Shown: positions 44,494-56,738, numbered from the stretch's first letter. The stretch is DNA of 64,000 bases from Lingula anatina (GCF_001039355.2 NW_019775789.1:131889-195888); one strand, 5' to 3'. A program made the numbers and translations. Notes: generated from the letters alone by a model not told the origin.

Positions 44494-45720
44494 CTAAGTG
44501 GGATGGAACTTCAACACAGTTTTTACGACGTGTATTGCAGCCTTTTCCATGTCAGATAAGATATTCTGTAACAATACGTATGTTGTCCCGAAGTTTAAAC
44601 TGGCGCCAATTACCGGGCCTAAGACGGGGATCCAGCGACTACCAACAGACAAGGCATATTTGCCAGCACGTGCTGCGTAGTGCTTAACTATGGCGCTGGT
44701 TGAAGCAGACACAGATATCTTAAGGTACTGATCTGCTGTCGACACTAAAATTTCATAGGAAACCCCAGTTTGGTCAGAAAGACGTTTAAGCGAAGCAGCA
44801 TCCAATCCGAGTTTAGTTTTATAGTCATTAACTGTACGCTGTAATATACCGCCACAAACCACCCCATCAGCGATTGGGATCGGGATTGCACCTGCACCAC
44901 CACAGACACCAGCAACCAGCCAAATTCGAGCTCTCAAAGCATCACATTTCTCTTTAATCAATTTCTCTGACAGATTGCAGAGGGCTAGGGATAAAACTTG
45001 ACGTTGGGTGCCATTCAAAATTTTTTTCATATCATCCACCAGGTTTTCAAACTCCCACTTTTTTGTATCTCTTAATAAGGCGGATATTAGATAAATTTTT
45101 CTCGGCTTTCCCATCCCAAAAATTGGCCCTGTTTTCAACTTTTGGTTGGTATCTTCTCGTATTTGGTCTAGGATTTTAGACTCTTCGAATGTTTCAGCGA
45201 GTTCATCCTTCATAGTCTCTATATCCACGTCGATGTGAGTGCGCACCAGAAAGAGTTCCTTGTTTTGTCGTTTGACCTCTCCAGCCAACCACGCATCATT
45301 CTCAGTGAAACGTTTGTGTGTAAAGATAAGGAAAAAGTCGTAACGATCAAGTTTGACTTTCTCGGTATAATGTTCTCTCTCGAATCCTTCGGTTCCAAAA
45401 CCAGGAATGTCCCAAAGTGTAACATTTGCATTGGTTGGAAAAGGGTATGGTGTCGGTTCTTTTGTAGTCGCTTTGCAGCCTACCACTGCTCCACCTTTAT
45501 CCCTGGATTTTATACCCCGAATCGTATTGATAAATGTCGATTTCCCCGAACCGGCTACACCCGCTACAGCAATATTAACGGTGACGTTTTCAATTTCATT
45601 TAGTTTTGTTTTCATATGTTCGACAATGTCTTTCACTCCATGATTTTCAACGACTTTCCGCGCTTTTTCTATGTCTCTCTTTTCCAAAGAAAATGGCCCG
45701 TGTTGCACATTTTCCGCCAT
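44494..45720 (-). CDS. GTPase H: IRG-like GTPase
   Basis: Intronless, 408 aa. N-terminal helical segment 1-45, P-loop GVAGSGKS at 54-61, a TTKEPTPYPF segment (85-94, switch I region), G3 WDIPGFGT at 103-110, G4-position RTHIDVD at 160-166, and ISALL near 216-220 as G5. The C-terminal half has Gly/Ala/Ile-rich hydrophobic segments (about 270-295 and 355-390) of the kind that give IRG proteins membrane affinity. The length suits an IRG protein (about 400-430 aa). Its closest relative here is GTPase I in the opposite arm; G and J form the second subtype. The ATG is the first in frame and fits the conserved upstream region shared with I. Cell-autonomous defence against intracellular microbes is inferred from the family, not shown. 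Confidence 0.88.
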   Translation of the reverse strand: MAENVQHGPFSLEKRDIEKARKVVENHGVKDIVEHMKTKLNEIENVTVNIAVAGVAGSGKSTFINTIRGIKSRDKGGAVVGCKATTKEPTPYPFPTNANVTLWDIPGFGTEGFEREHYTEKVKLDRYDFFLIFTHKRFTENDAWLAGEVKRQNKELFLVRTHIDVDIETMKDELAETFEESKILDQIREDTNQKLKTGPIFGMGKPRKIYLISALLRDTKKWEFENLVDDMKKILNGTQRQVLSLALCNLSEKLIKEKCDALRARIWLVAGVCGGAGAIPIPIADGVVCGGILQRTVNDYKTKLGLDAASLKRLSDQTGVSYEILVSTADQYLKISVSASTSAIVKHYAARAGKYALSVGSRWIPVLGPVIGASLNFGTTYVLLQNILSDMEKAAIHVVKTVLKFHPT

Positions 45721-45850
45721 AATTAGTCGGTAAGTTTACTCTTGGGTTTAGTCACCGAGACAAAACACAGCAAAGTCCACTTTTAATTGCTATATATGTA
45801 TAGTCTAAGTTCGCAAGCACACTAAAAGCGCCGGTAAGGTTACGTTTGTT

Positions 45851-45856
45851 CTTATA
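45851..45856 (-). promoter_or_regulatory. TATA-like box of GTPase H
   Basis: GGCGTATAAGAACAAACG on the minus strand, 131 bp upstream of the ATG. The matching GGCGTATAAAAACAAACG lies 124 bp upstream of GTPase I. The block between TATA and ATG is also conserved between the two genes. Confidence 0.65.
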
Positions 45857-48310
45857 CGCCAGGTTGTTGGACAGATCTCAAAAATATATGTAATGTTAAT
45901 TATTGCCATCCAGCGGGGAGTGTTTTGTACAGTAAATGAATTGATTGACATGTCCTCATAATACTTAAGCAGAGGAATGAATTGTAAACGGGGGGAAGGT
46001 CGCTAGAGATTGAAAGAGGTTGGAAGAGAAATGAATGGGAGCGACGCAAGAATCAAATGGAAAGTGGTTGATAAATACATTGCACTGAATTAAATATGTG
46101 TTATAGTGTGGAATGACGACAGCAGTTTGGAGCTTTCGAACGTTTATTCACCGACTCTCTCTTCATACAACTTCACAAATATTTATATTCAATTTCTCCT
46201 TACTGATCACGCATTAACTTGTTTTCTTTTCCATTGCCTTTGCGTGATTACAAAATATTTTCCATTCTCATGTTGCAAGTCACTATGTAACATTTCCTTA
46301 TTAGGTAATCCTTAAGAGACTTGTTTTCAATTAAAGATATCTAAAATATTATTTGAATTACTCATACTTGGACCTTATCCAAAACTCAGTTATCATGTGA
46401 TAAATAAATGATCAAAATTAAAATAGGTTATGAAATTAACCAATCACATTAACTGTTACTGACTTTGACCTTTTCCATCTTTTTCTGACACTAAAAACAT
46501 GTTCTACACTTGCTGACTCTTGGAGAAACTTAACTTACACTCAATAACTCTCTGTCTTTTTACTCTTTTGATTCCGCTTTAATTGTTTTCTGTAATTAGC
46601 AAAAGTGTAAGTAATTTGCTTTACAACATATGTATGATAAAAGAATATATATGAAGAATTAAAGTAACGTATATAGTATTGTAAGTTTAGATAAAGACAA
46701 CAAATTCCACATGCATGCAAACTTAAAATCCCCGATGGATAATGATAAGAAGTCAATCTCTTGAAGAACATCTTAACATGTCTTTTGATACATTTGTTAT
46801 TTGAGTGCACTTCATATTAGTGTGTTATACTGGTGCACACTATGCATTGGTCGATGAGACGTTAAAATTGGGGAAAATATTGGAGAAAATGGATTAACTT
46901 GCGTAAACTTTGGCAATTTTGGATATGATGTGCCATTGCTTGTTTTAAATAATTACTGAATAGTAATTGTTGAAAGTTCCCGTTAAATGATAAATACGCA
47001 TATTGTCGTGGAAACAGTTTTTTCCCCTATGATTAATTTTTGAAGGAGCTGAATTATGACTTAGTATAGCATTTACTTATTTTTTCATCAGTGGAGGAGG
47101 TACTGACATATATTAAAATTATTTTTTATGACTTTTTTCTTTGTTTTTTCTGATTGCACTTGAATGAATTGAATCTCATTTTTTTCATTTTTTTATCACA
47201 TTTATTTCGAAATTTATAAAGCGAGGAATTTGACACACTCGCTGCTACTGAGGGTGTCACCTGGAGCGGGCAAATGTTTAGATTTATCATTTTGGTACTT
47301 TAAACCTCTGAATATTATTTTATTGATGGAAGGAAGTCTTCTGGATCTTGCAGGTGACGTTCTAATTTGTCATGTTTACATTGACAGGTAAAAGATTTTT
47401 TTCTGTGGGACGTCGATCAAAAATATACAAAGGATAAACAAAGACACTTTGGAAGGCTGAGAAAATATCTCTTGATCCGCCCCTGTAAAAATTCATTTAA
47501 AAAATTCAAAAGTAAGATGTTAATTTTTCCAATGAAGACATGAAAAAGTTGAAAACACTATTCGAAGTGTTATAAAGGGTAACTGGGAAAATTATATTGA
47601 GAGGATAGAGTATTGGAATTAAGTTTGGCATGATTGGAATTTGAGTATTTACATTTTTGTGAACTGGAGATTTTAAATAATACTTCAGTTACGTGCACTA
47701 TTCAACAAAATTAACACTGGCTTGGAAAGATACTTGACGTGTTATGTTGATAAGTTATCTCAGCAGTATGTTGCGTCTCTCTTTTGATCTCCGCGTTCTC
47801 AAAACTACCACAAATCAGATGAATGATGACGTCATTTCTATGCAAAAATTATTTCTGGACAGTACAAATATGTACACTGATTTTTCTAGAGAATTTTCTG
47901 TGAATATAATGTGAAAATCGTTTTGTGACCCTGGTTGAGGGTAGTTAATTGGAGATATTTGCCATATTTTCCTGCTACATCCCATTGTTATAGCCATATC
48001 TTTTTTTGACAGGGACTTATTAATAAGTACACAGGCGGTACACGCCTGTTATACCATGGTACTGATGATAGTGATGATCTAATTTCATTGCTTTTGTTTT
48101 ATGGATTGTTTCTCTCGTGATTGGAAGTTTATCTTTTGTAGTGCAGCAAGTGATCATATGATTTTAATATTTCTGTTTTATCATGGATGGACTATGATTG
48201 GAAGTCTATCTTTTGAAGTGCATAAAGTCAGGGAGACTTGTGATAACTAATTACCGGTGTGTCATTTGAGGCATTTGTTATTTGATTTAAGTATAAACTG
48301 TAGTGCATAT
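45857..48310. other. Left arm of the inverted duplication, upstream of GTPase H
   Basis: Non-coding. Inverted homology to about 54.48-56.6 kb. Includes a truncated CAGGGGCGGAT-family MITE ending at 47484 (right end ATCCGCCCCTG intact) and a 37-bp scrap of the last lectin exon at about 47227-47263. The scrap reads on the minus strand and is too short to be anything but debris. Confidence 0.6.
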
Positions 48311-48319
48311 CAGTGACTT

Positions 48320-48579
48320 GAGATATTTAATGGCACGCATATTCATTTTATTTTGCCCATGTATATTTTTATGGTAGGGGTACTGGTTGTGGTGTAATAT
48401 ATTTTGGTGAATTGGAGTTTTTACTCTGCCTGCATGTGTTTGTACAATTGAGATATTTAATGGCACGCATATTCATTTTATTTTGCCCATGTATATTTTT
48501 ATGGTAGGGGTACTGGTTGTGGTGTAATATATTTTGGTGAATTGGAGTTTTTACCCTGCCTGCATGTGTTTGTACAATT
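48320..48579. repeat. Recent 130-bp tandem duplication
   Basis: Two direct copies with a 130-bp period and only one or two mismatches (for example ACTCTGCC versus ACCCTGCC). It makes a 71-codon repeated minus frame that is not a gene. Confidence 0.9.
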
Positions 48580-51500
48580 TTCAAAACAAGCCCCAGTGGT
48601 TTGAAAAGATAAAATATCGAGACACTTGAGGTGTTTGCAATTGATTAGTCATCTCAGCAGTATATTGATTCTCTCCTATAATGTTCCCTCACGTCCACAA
48701 CACTATCTGAAATCAGCAGGGTGATGACCTCATTTCTGTGGAATAATTCTCTCTGGACAGCACAGAAATGAGCACGGAATTAGCTAGATAAAATATCTGT
48801 ATGTAATGAAAAATGTCTATGTGACCCTAGTAGAGGGTAGTGAAGTGCATAATATTCTTATATAATTTTCCCGCTATGTGTATATCTCATTGTGACATTT
48901 ATTGCTTTTTTGGCAAAGATTTATTCTAAATAATTACACAGTTGGGTCATAACGGTTATATCATGGTTCTGATGTACATGATCATCTAATTCTATTGTTT
49001 CTGTTTTATGGAATTTTTTCGTCTCGTGATTTGTAGTTCATCTTTTGTGTTTACAATTGATGAGTTATCTTGGCAGATAATGATATTCCTGATACCTGCA
49101 TTGTTGCATTTTTATCTTTCCTGGCTAGCACTTTTTTTATAAATACACATCAGGGCGTGCCTGTTATACCATGGCACTGATGATAGTGATGATCTAATTC
49201 TGTTGTTTCTGTTTTATGAAATCCTTAATAGTTAAAGATTTGAAGTTCATCTTATGTATTGCGTCAATCAGTAACACAGTTTTATTGTTTCTGTTTTATG
49301 GAATTGTTTGTCTTTTGATTTGAAGTTCATCTTCTGTGTTTGCAGTTGATGAGTTATCTCAGCAGTTAATTATTTTCTTGAAACATCCCATTGTTACATT
49401 TATATCTTTTTTGGCAAGGGCTTCTTAATAAGTACTCAGTCGTGGCGTGCCTGTTATACCATGGCACTGATGATAGTGATGATCTAATTCTATTGTGGCT
49501 TTGATAGATAATTATATCAAGTTTATCTTATGTACAATTGCATCAATCATTAACACAGTTTTATTGTTTTTGATTCATAGAATTGTTTCTCTCGTGATTG
49601 GAAGTTTATCTTTTTCAGTGCAGTAAGTGATCATGTGATTTTGTTTCTGTTTTATCATTGATGGACTATGATGGGAAGTCTAACTTTAAAATTTGAAGTG
49701 CGTTAAGGTAAAATGTCTAGAGATCAGTGGGACTTGTGATAATTTGTGTCATTTGATACGTTTGTTATTTGATTTAGTATAAAGTGCACTGCCTATCAAT
49801 GGTTTGGAATATTTAATGGAACAGAATACACATTTTATTTTGTACCCTTTTTTGGGGGAGGGGGGACTGGTTGTAATTTTAACAACTGATTTTGGATGTA
49901 ATATATTATTATGTTGAATTTTTGTTTTATAATTATGATTGAAATTTGCCAGAAAATGAAATACACATAAAAATTCATGAAAACTGTGTACCATGTGTAT
50001 CACAGGAAGACAACTATATTTATGTCTCCTCCATCTCAGTGTACCACAAACTTTTATAGTCTCATTCATAGCAAGAAAGAAGGCAACAAGGAATATAAAA
50101 CTGTGTACCATGTGTATCACAGGAAGACAACTATATTTTATTTACTTACCGCAAAGGCCCAGAACTGCATATCTTGGAAATATTAGATTTTTGTTTCTCT
50201 TCAGAACAAAAGACCATGATGTACATTCAGAATTTTGCTTGTTCTTTTTTGAGCTATTTTAGAGAATGTTTAAATGTGAGAGGAGTGAGAAAAACATGCT
50301 TTTAGAGGTGTATGATTTGAAATCTTAAGAGGAAATGGAGGCTTCTCCTCACCACAAATATTACAGTATATCCCATATAACTGAAAAACTAAAATAAGGA
50401 TCATGCTGGATTTTTCTGAGTATTTAGATGCCTAATCTAACCTAAAAATTATGAATTTTCAAGCAGGACTATGAAGAAATGAAAATGTTTGTGCATTATA
50501 ACATGCAGTTTTTGATTTTGAAGGTGAATGATTCACTGTATAGAAAATCATTAACTAAATTAAAACACATTCTGTTGTTAATTTTATAAGACATGAAAAA
50601 AAAGTTCAAAACACTCATGGAAGTATTGTTTAAAGATAACTAGAACAATAGGTATTGAAAAAAATAAAGTGGTGGAATTAATTTTGACATAATGGGAATT
50701 TGAGTAGTATATTTTGATGAATTGGAGATTTTTACTCTGCCTGCACGTGTGTGTGTGTACAATCTTCAAAATAAACACCATTGGCCTGAAAAGATAAAAT
50801 ATCGAAATACTTGATGTATTCGCAATTGACGAGTTACCTCGGCAGTATATTGGTTCTCTCCTTTGATCTTCCCTTACGTCCATAACACTATCTGAAATCG
50901 GTGGAGAGATGACCTCGTTTCTGTGCAAGAATTCTCTCCGGACAGTACAGAAATGGGCACAGAATTATCTAGAGAAATATCTGTGAATATATAGTGAAAA
51001 AATCTGTATGTGACCCTGGTAGAGGGTTTTGAATGGGAGAATATGTTTCATCTGATGTTCCTGCTATGTGTATACAGGGGCGTAACCAGACCATTTAAAA
51101 TTATACGCACAGATTTTGAAAATTCCCAGGTATGGTTATATTCTGTGAAAAATACACTGAATTTATGGAGAATAATATCATGGTTGGCTCAAAAAATTGT
51201 ATGCACAGTGCATCCGTGCGTATGCCTGGTTATCTCCCTGGTATATCTCATTGTTACATTTATATCTTTTTTGGCAAAGATTTATTATAAATAAGTACAC
51301 AGGCAGGGTGTGCCTGTTAAACCATGGTACTGATGATAGTGGTGGCCTTATTTCATTGTTTCTGTTTTATGGAATTGTTTGTCTCGTGATTGGAAGTTTA
51401 TCTTTTGTAGTGCACCAAGTGATAAATTAAATGCAGTTTTTATTGTTTTACTGCTTTTATATCATGAAATCATTGATGGACAATGATTGAAAGTTTAAAT

Positions 51501-52253
51501 TATCTTTTGTGGTGCATCAAGTGATGAATTCAGTGTGATTTTATCATTTCTGTTTTATAAAATCATTGATGGACTATGATTGGAAGTCTTATCTTTTGAA
51601 GTGTATTAAGGTAAAATGTCTAGAGGTCAGGGAGACTAGTGATAAAGTATGTCATTTGATACATTTGTTATTTGATTTAAGTATAAAGTGCACTACTTAT
51701 CAGTGAGTTAGGATATTCATTGGCATAAAATAAGCATAATGTTTTGTGCTTTTAGTTGGAAATCGGGGAGGGGGTATTTTGGGGGGTTGGATGGGTAAAC
51801 TGGGGTCTGGTTGTAATTTTAACAGTGATTTAGGATATGCTGTACATTTTGTGTGTATTTTGTAATTAAAATTGGTTGAATGGTTGAAACTGAAGTTCAG
51901 TTTTTTTCCTTGAATTTATTTTGAAATCCATAGAGCATATGGTTCATTTTTTTCAATTAGACCCTGGAACTTTCCACATGAGCCTCCTTCAGAATATGAC
52001 AGTCAATAACATCGACCTCATATTTAAAAATATATTTGAATTTAGGCTGGCAACAGTTACTGGAGAAAGGATTCCACTTCAAATTTTGATATTTTTAGCC
52101 TTAGAAAGATACGTTAAACCACAAGAGTTAATTTAAAGTATTTTTTCTTTGTTTTAAGTTCAGACACCATGTAGAAGACATTTTAAGTTTTGTATGTCTT
52201 TTTCCATGGGCTCAGGTGCACTTAACCTTCCATTTTATGTTCTGAATTGTTCC
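48580..52253. other. Spacer of the inverted duplication: second copy of the 24.9-28.2 kb segment
   Basis: Non-coding. Direct homology to 24.9-28.17 kb, highest in the last 700 bp (51.9-52.25 kb against 27.84-28.17 kb). Internal tandem repeats, including a 119-bp doublet at about 49978-50137. No gene seen. Confidence 0.65.
51075..51240. mobile_element. MITE with CAGGGGCGTAACCAG ends
   Basis: A 166-bp element with tips CAGGGGCGTAACCAGA / TGGTTATCTCCCTG, flanked by GTATA on both sides (51070-51074, 51241-51245). The homologous DNA at 48.87 kb is an empty site; at 26.90 kb a different MITE inserted a few bases away. Confidence 0.85.
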
Positions 52254-52522
52254 TTAATCTTCAAACTTGCTCATCACAGATGGTTTTATCATCATGGTGG
52301 TGGCTGACAGGGAGTACCACTGCCCATGCCAGCTTTTCCAGAAGATTCCGTCAGCAACAGTGGTGTTATATCGCCCTCTTCTCGCTAGGTTGCCATTCAG
52401 GTTTGCCGTGTTGTCGTCCTTGTTGAACCACCAGCCTCCGTGTCGCTTTGCGGCATCACTGTAACTGCTGTCTTTGTCTGGCGTGTAGAACTTGACGCCC
52501 TCGCTGCTACTGAGAGAGTCAC
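52254..52522 (-). pseudogene. Orphan intact copy of the last exon of lectin gene E
   Basis: Same length (269 bp), acceptor, phase and stop position as exon 11 of gene E (28167-28435). It encodes a near-identical FReD C-terminus (HGGWWFNKD, ANLNGN, end SKFED). Upstream exons are missing: homology to gene E stops about 145 bp beyond the acceptor, where a palindrome-headed repeat block begins. Without partner exons it is a duplicated fragment, though its open frame means decay has barely begun or the copy is recent. Confidence 0.8.
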
Positions 52523-52673
52523 CTGGAGGTGTTGGAAAACATTAAGATGTTGTTAATTGAAACCATTCTGTATATATATTTTATATGGGTTTTTCTTAAA
52601 GAGTACTGAAGGTGTTGTCAAAACAGTTTTTGTCTTTTCTTCCTTTTCTTTTTCTCGCCACTACAGTTTTTAT

Positions 52674-54480
52674 GTACAGACACAGATGTGTCTGTACATA
52701 TTGCCATCATCTGCGTCTGTCGTCGCCGTCATCGCCGATGGCGATGGCGATGCCGATGCCGTGCACTTTCCTTCACGATAAGTGGAACACAGTTTTATTT
52801 TTTGCTTTTATATTTACAGAGCTGATGAATATTCATAAAACGCAGGTCAAGTTCGAAAATCAGCATGATCGGGCCATTATAGTAGAAGTTATGCTGTTTT
52901 TTCACTTTTCAGCATATATACAACCCTGTAAACACATTTTAAGGAAAACCGTTAGGCCTGTTGTCATGAAACTCACAGGAGTAATCAATCTTACTAAAAC
53001 GTAGGACAAGTTCGAAAATCAGAATGATCGGGCCACCATTTTAGTAGTTATGCTGATTTTTTAATTTTTCATTATATATGCAACACTGTAAACACAATAT
53101 AAGAAAAACAGATAGGCCAATTGTCATTAAACTCACAGGAGTGGTCAATCTTACTAAAACGCAGGTTGAGTTCTAAAATCAGCATAATCGGGCCATTATT
53201 TTAGAAGTTAAGCTGTTTTTTCACATTTCCTCAGATTCAGTTCTTAGGCATGTTAATAGCCTTATTATTTAACTAATTAGATACATAAAAGTGTTTGTTT
53301 GACATTTCCTGCATCTTTACAATATTGTTAGTTGATTATGTAAAAATTATGGTAAACTTGCCATCCCGTTTTGTGTAATAAAGTGTCAAAAATGGAAATA
53401 AACTCATATTATTGCAGTTTGTCAGATTCAATCATCCACTATATTCAGAATCTCAGAATGGACGAAATTGGACATTTAACACTGTTCTATTGATATTTTT
53501 CCCATCTCATCAATTTTCTTAGTTGATCATATAAAAATTGCAGTAAACTGTTTATTTTGTTTTATGTTAAAGTAGTGTTGAAAATGGAAATAAACCCATG
53601 TCAGAACAGTGCTGTCTTGTTTACATTTTGGCATTTTCAAGGTGTGACTTTGAAGTTCCATTGGCCTGAAGACCTTTGCTGGTCATGTTTTCTGAATGTC
53701 CATGTTACTAATATTTTATTATTAAAAATTGATGGTCATTATGCTGTTAAACATTATGTAATGTTGCATCAAAATTTGAAGAAACCCCTGTTTTGCGCAC
53801 TGCTCCCATGATGACCATTTCAGAAAAACCATGTCACTTACTGTTTTCAAACTAATTGGAAAGAAACATGGAACTAAAATACAGCTTCCGTAGGCAATGC
53901 AGTCTGTTTGGTAAATTTTCTGGCAATTAAAGTTTTTTGTGAAAATTTAATTTTTCACATATTTTTCAGCTTATATGCAACACTGATAACACAATATAAG
54001 AAAAACAGATAGGCCAATTGTCATTATACTCACAGGAGTGGTCAATCTTACTAAAACGCAGGTTGAGTTCTAAAATCAGCATAATCGGGCCATTATTTTA
54101 GAAGTTATGCTGTTTTTTTCACATTTCCTCAGATTCAGATTTTAGGCATGTTAATAGCCTTATTATTTAACCAATTAGATACATAAAAGTGTTTGTTTGA
54201 CATTTCCTGCATCTTTACAATATTGTTAGTTGATTATGTAAAAATTATGGTAAACTTGTTATCCCGTTTTGTGTAATAAAGTGTCAAAAATGGAAATAAA
54301 CTCATATTATTGCAGTTTGTCAGATTCAATCATCCACTATATTCAGAATCTCAGAATGGAGGAAATTGGACATTTAACACTGTTCTATTGATATTTTTCC
54401 CATCTCATCAATTTTCTTAGTTGATCATATAAAAATTGCAGTAAACTGTTTATTTTGTTTTATGTTAAAGTACATGTAAG
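52674..54480. repeat. Palindrome-headed repeat block (copy 2)
   Basis: Starts with the same 24-bp palindrome as at 41947 (here 52674-52697), then the GATGCCGATGCC minisatellite and about 165-bp units. A segment of about 520 bp near 53.06-53.58 kb is repeated almost unchanged at about 53.95-54.47 kb. Ends where the right arm of the inverted duplication starts. Confidence 0.7.
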
Positions 54481-55598
54481 TTATCAGAAGTTACCTGACC
54501 TCTAGACATTTTATCTTAATAGACTTCAAAAGATAGACTCCTAGTCATAGTCCATCAATGATTTCATGAAACAGAAACAATAAAATCACACGATCACTTG
54601 CTCCACTACAAAAAAAAAAAAAAAAAAATAAAAAAAATAAAAATAAAATTCCAATCATGAGAGAAACAATTCCATAAAACAAAAACGAAAAAAAAAAAAA
54701 AAAAAAATAGCTCAGCACTATCATCGGTACCATGGCATAACAGGCATGTCCCGTCTGTTTAATAATTAATAAGTTGCTGTCAAAAAAGAGATTGCAGTAA
54801 CAAGGAGACGTAGTAGAAAATCATGACAAATATCTCCAATTAACTACAATCAACCAGGATCACAAACCGATTTTTACATTATATCCACAGATAAATCTCT
54901 AGAAAAGTTTGTGTACATATTTGTGCCGCTAAGAAAGAGTTTTTGCATGGAAATAACGTCACCACTCAGCTGATTTCTAGTAGTATTGAGGGCGTGAAGA
55001 ACAAAAGAGAGAACTAACATACTGCTGAGATAACTGATTAATTGTAAACGAGTCAAGTATTTTTCCAAGCCAGTAGTGTTAAATTTGGAGAAAAGTGCAC
55101 ATAACTGAAGTAAGATTAAAAATCTCTACTTCACAAAAATGAAATTATTCAAATTTCAATTATGTCAAACTTAATTCCAATACTCTATCTTCTCAATATA
55201 TATTTTTCTCATTTCTTTTCAAAATAATTCCAGAAGTGTTTTCAACTTAAAATTTTCACGTCTTCATTGGGAAATTAACATCTAACTTTTGAATTTTGTA
55301 AATGGTTTCCTACAGGGGCGGACCCAGAGATATTTTCTGACAGTCTTTCAAAGTGTTTATCCATCGTAGATTTTTGATCGCCTTTCAACAGAAAAAACTT
55401 ATGCCTGTCAATGTAAACAAGACAAATTTGAACGTCTTCTGGAAGACCCAGATGACGGCCTTCATCAGGCCTTTCTCTATTCAGTTAACTATTCACCTTA
55501 CATAAACAGCAATTCAAATCAAAGCTTCAACAAAATAAAGATAGCAAAATTATATTAGTGGTATGAATTACCAACATCTAAACATTTACCCGCTCCAG
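54481..55598. other. Right arm of the inverted duplication, inner part
   Basis: Non-coding; inverted homology to 47.3-48.25 kb. Contains A-rich tracts at 54608-54650 and 54690-54706, and a degraded CAGGGGCGGAT-family MITE at about 55314-55470. Confidence 0.6.
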
Positions 55599-55828
55599 GT
55601 GACTCCCTTAGTAGCAACCAGAGGGTCAACTTCTACACCCCAGACAAAGACAGCAGTAACAGTGACGCCTCAAGGCGACACTGGTCCTGGTGGTTCAACA
55701 ACATCAACATCACGGCAACCCTGAATGGCAACCTAGATGAGGGTAGCTGACGAAATCTTTTGGAAGAGTTGGCATGGGCAGTGGCACTCCCTGTCAGCCA
55801 GAACCATGATGATAAAACCATCTGTAAA
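55599..55828 (+). pseudogene. Broken inverted copy of the last lectin exon
   Basis: Plus strand, acceptor CTCCAG at 55593-55598. It reads GDSLSSNQRVNFYTPDKDSS-like sequence, then loses GGWW (SWWF instead) and meets an in-frame TGA after TLNGNLDEGS. A deletion of some 35-40 bp shifts the remainder. Dead relic of the FReD C-terminus. Confidence 0.8.
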
Positions 55829-56425
55829 GGTTTAGGACAATTTAAAACTTAGAATGTAGTATGTTAATTGTATCTGATCTTTAGACAATATATATTTAAA
55901 ATTTGAAATGCCATGTACTAAATGGTGTCTCACCTTAGAATACAGAAAAAGGCACTCTAAACTAGCAAAACTGTATTGGAAGAGGGTGCCTAAAATGCTA
56001 AAAATGTTATTCTTTCTTCGGTAAGTATTGCCCAATTTAATCCATAAACAGTTAAGTCAATATCAGATTCCAAAGTAGGCTGATGTAGAAAGTTCCAGGG
56101 TCAATGTCGAAAAAAGGAACATAACGCTTCATAAATTTCAAAAAAAAAATGTGATAAAAAAAATGGTGCAATCGAAAAAGAAAAAAAAAAAAAACGAAGA
56201 AAGTGCACTCAGAAAAAAAGGAAGAAAAAATCATAACAAAGAAAATGTCAATATATGTCGGTACCTCCTTCATTGATGAAAAACTAGTAAAAATTAATCA
56301 TAGGGGAAATAAAACGCAGTTATATCTTCATCTGATTCACACAGTCACTGTTTTCTCACGACAATATGCGTATTATCATTAAATGGGAACTTTCAACAAT
56401 TACTATTCAGCGCCAATTCCATTCA

Positions 56426-56435
56426 TTTCTATTTC
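56426..56435 (-). promoter_or_regulatory. GAAANNGAAA (IRF/ISRE-like) motif upstream of GTPase I
   Basis: Minus strand GAAATAGAAA, about 180 bp upstream of the TATA box of I. The homologous site upstream of H reads GGAAGAGAAA. It matches the core bound by interferon-regulatory factors, but a 10-bp motif in AT-rich DNA can arise by chance. Confidence 0.25.
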
Positions 56436-56614
56436 TGCCTCTTTCAATCTCTAGCGGCCTTCTCCTCGTTTACATTACATTCCTCTGCTTAAGTATTATG
56501 AGGACGTGTCAATCAACTCGATTACTCTACAAAATACTCCCCGCTGCTTATTCACTCGGGGTTGTCAAATATTGACATTACATGCATTATCAGGACCTGT
56601 CCAACAACTCGGCG

Positions 56615-56620
56615 TATAAA
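56615..56620 (+). promoter_or_regulatory. TATA box of GTPase I
   Basis: TATAAA in GGCGTATAAAAACAAACG, 124 bp upstream of the ATG; conserved with the equivalent site of GTPase H. Confidence 0.7.
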
Positions 56621-56738
56621 AACAAACGCCAACTTAACAGCGCTTACAGTGTGCTTGCTAACTTTAATTGTATAAAGACAGATTTTGCTTATTTTCTCTC
56701 TCGGTTGTTCATCCCAAGAGAAGTTTACTTCATAGATT

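Noticed and set aside
48320-48579. CRISPR-like array
   Set aside because: Only two long tandem copies with no spacers, in eukaryotic DNA.
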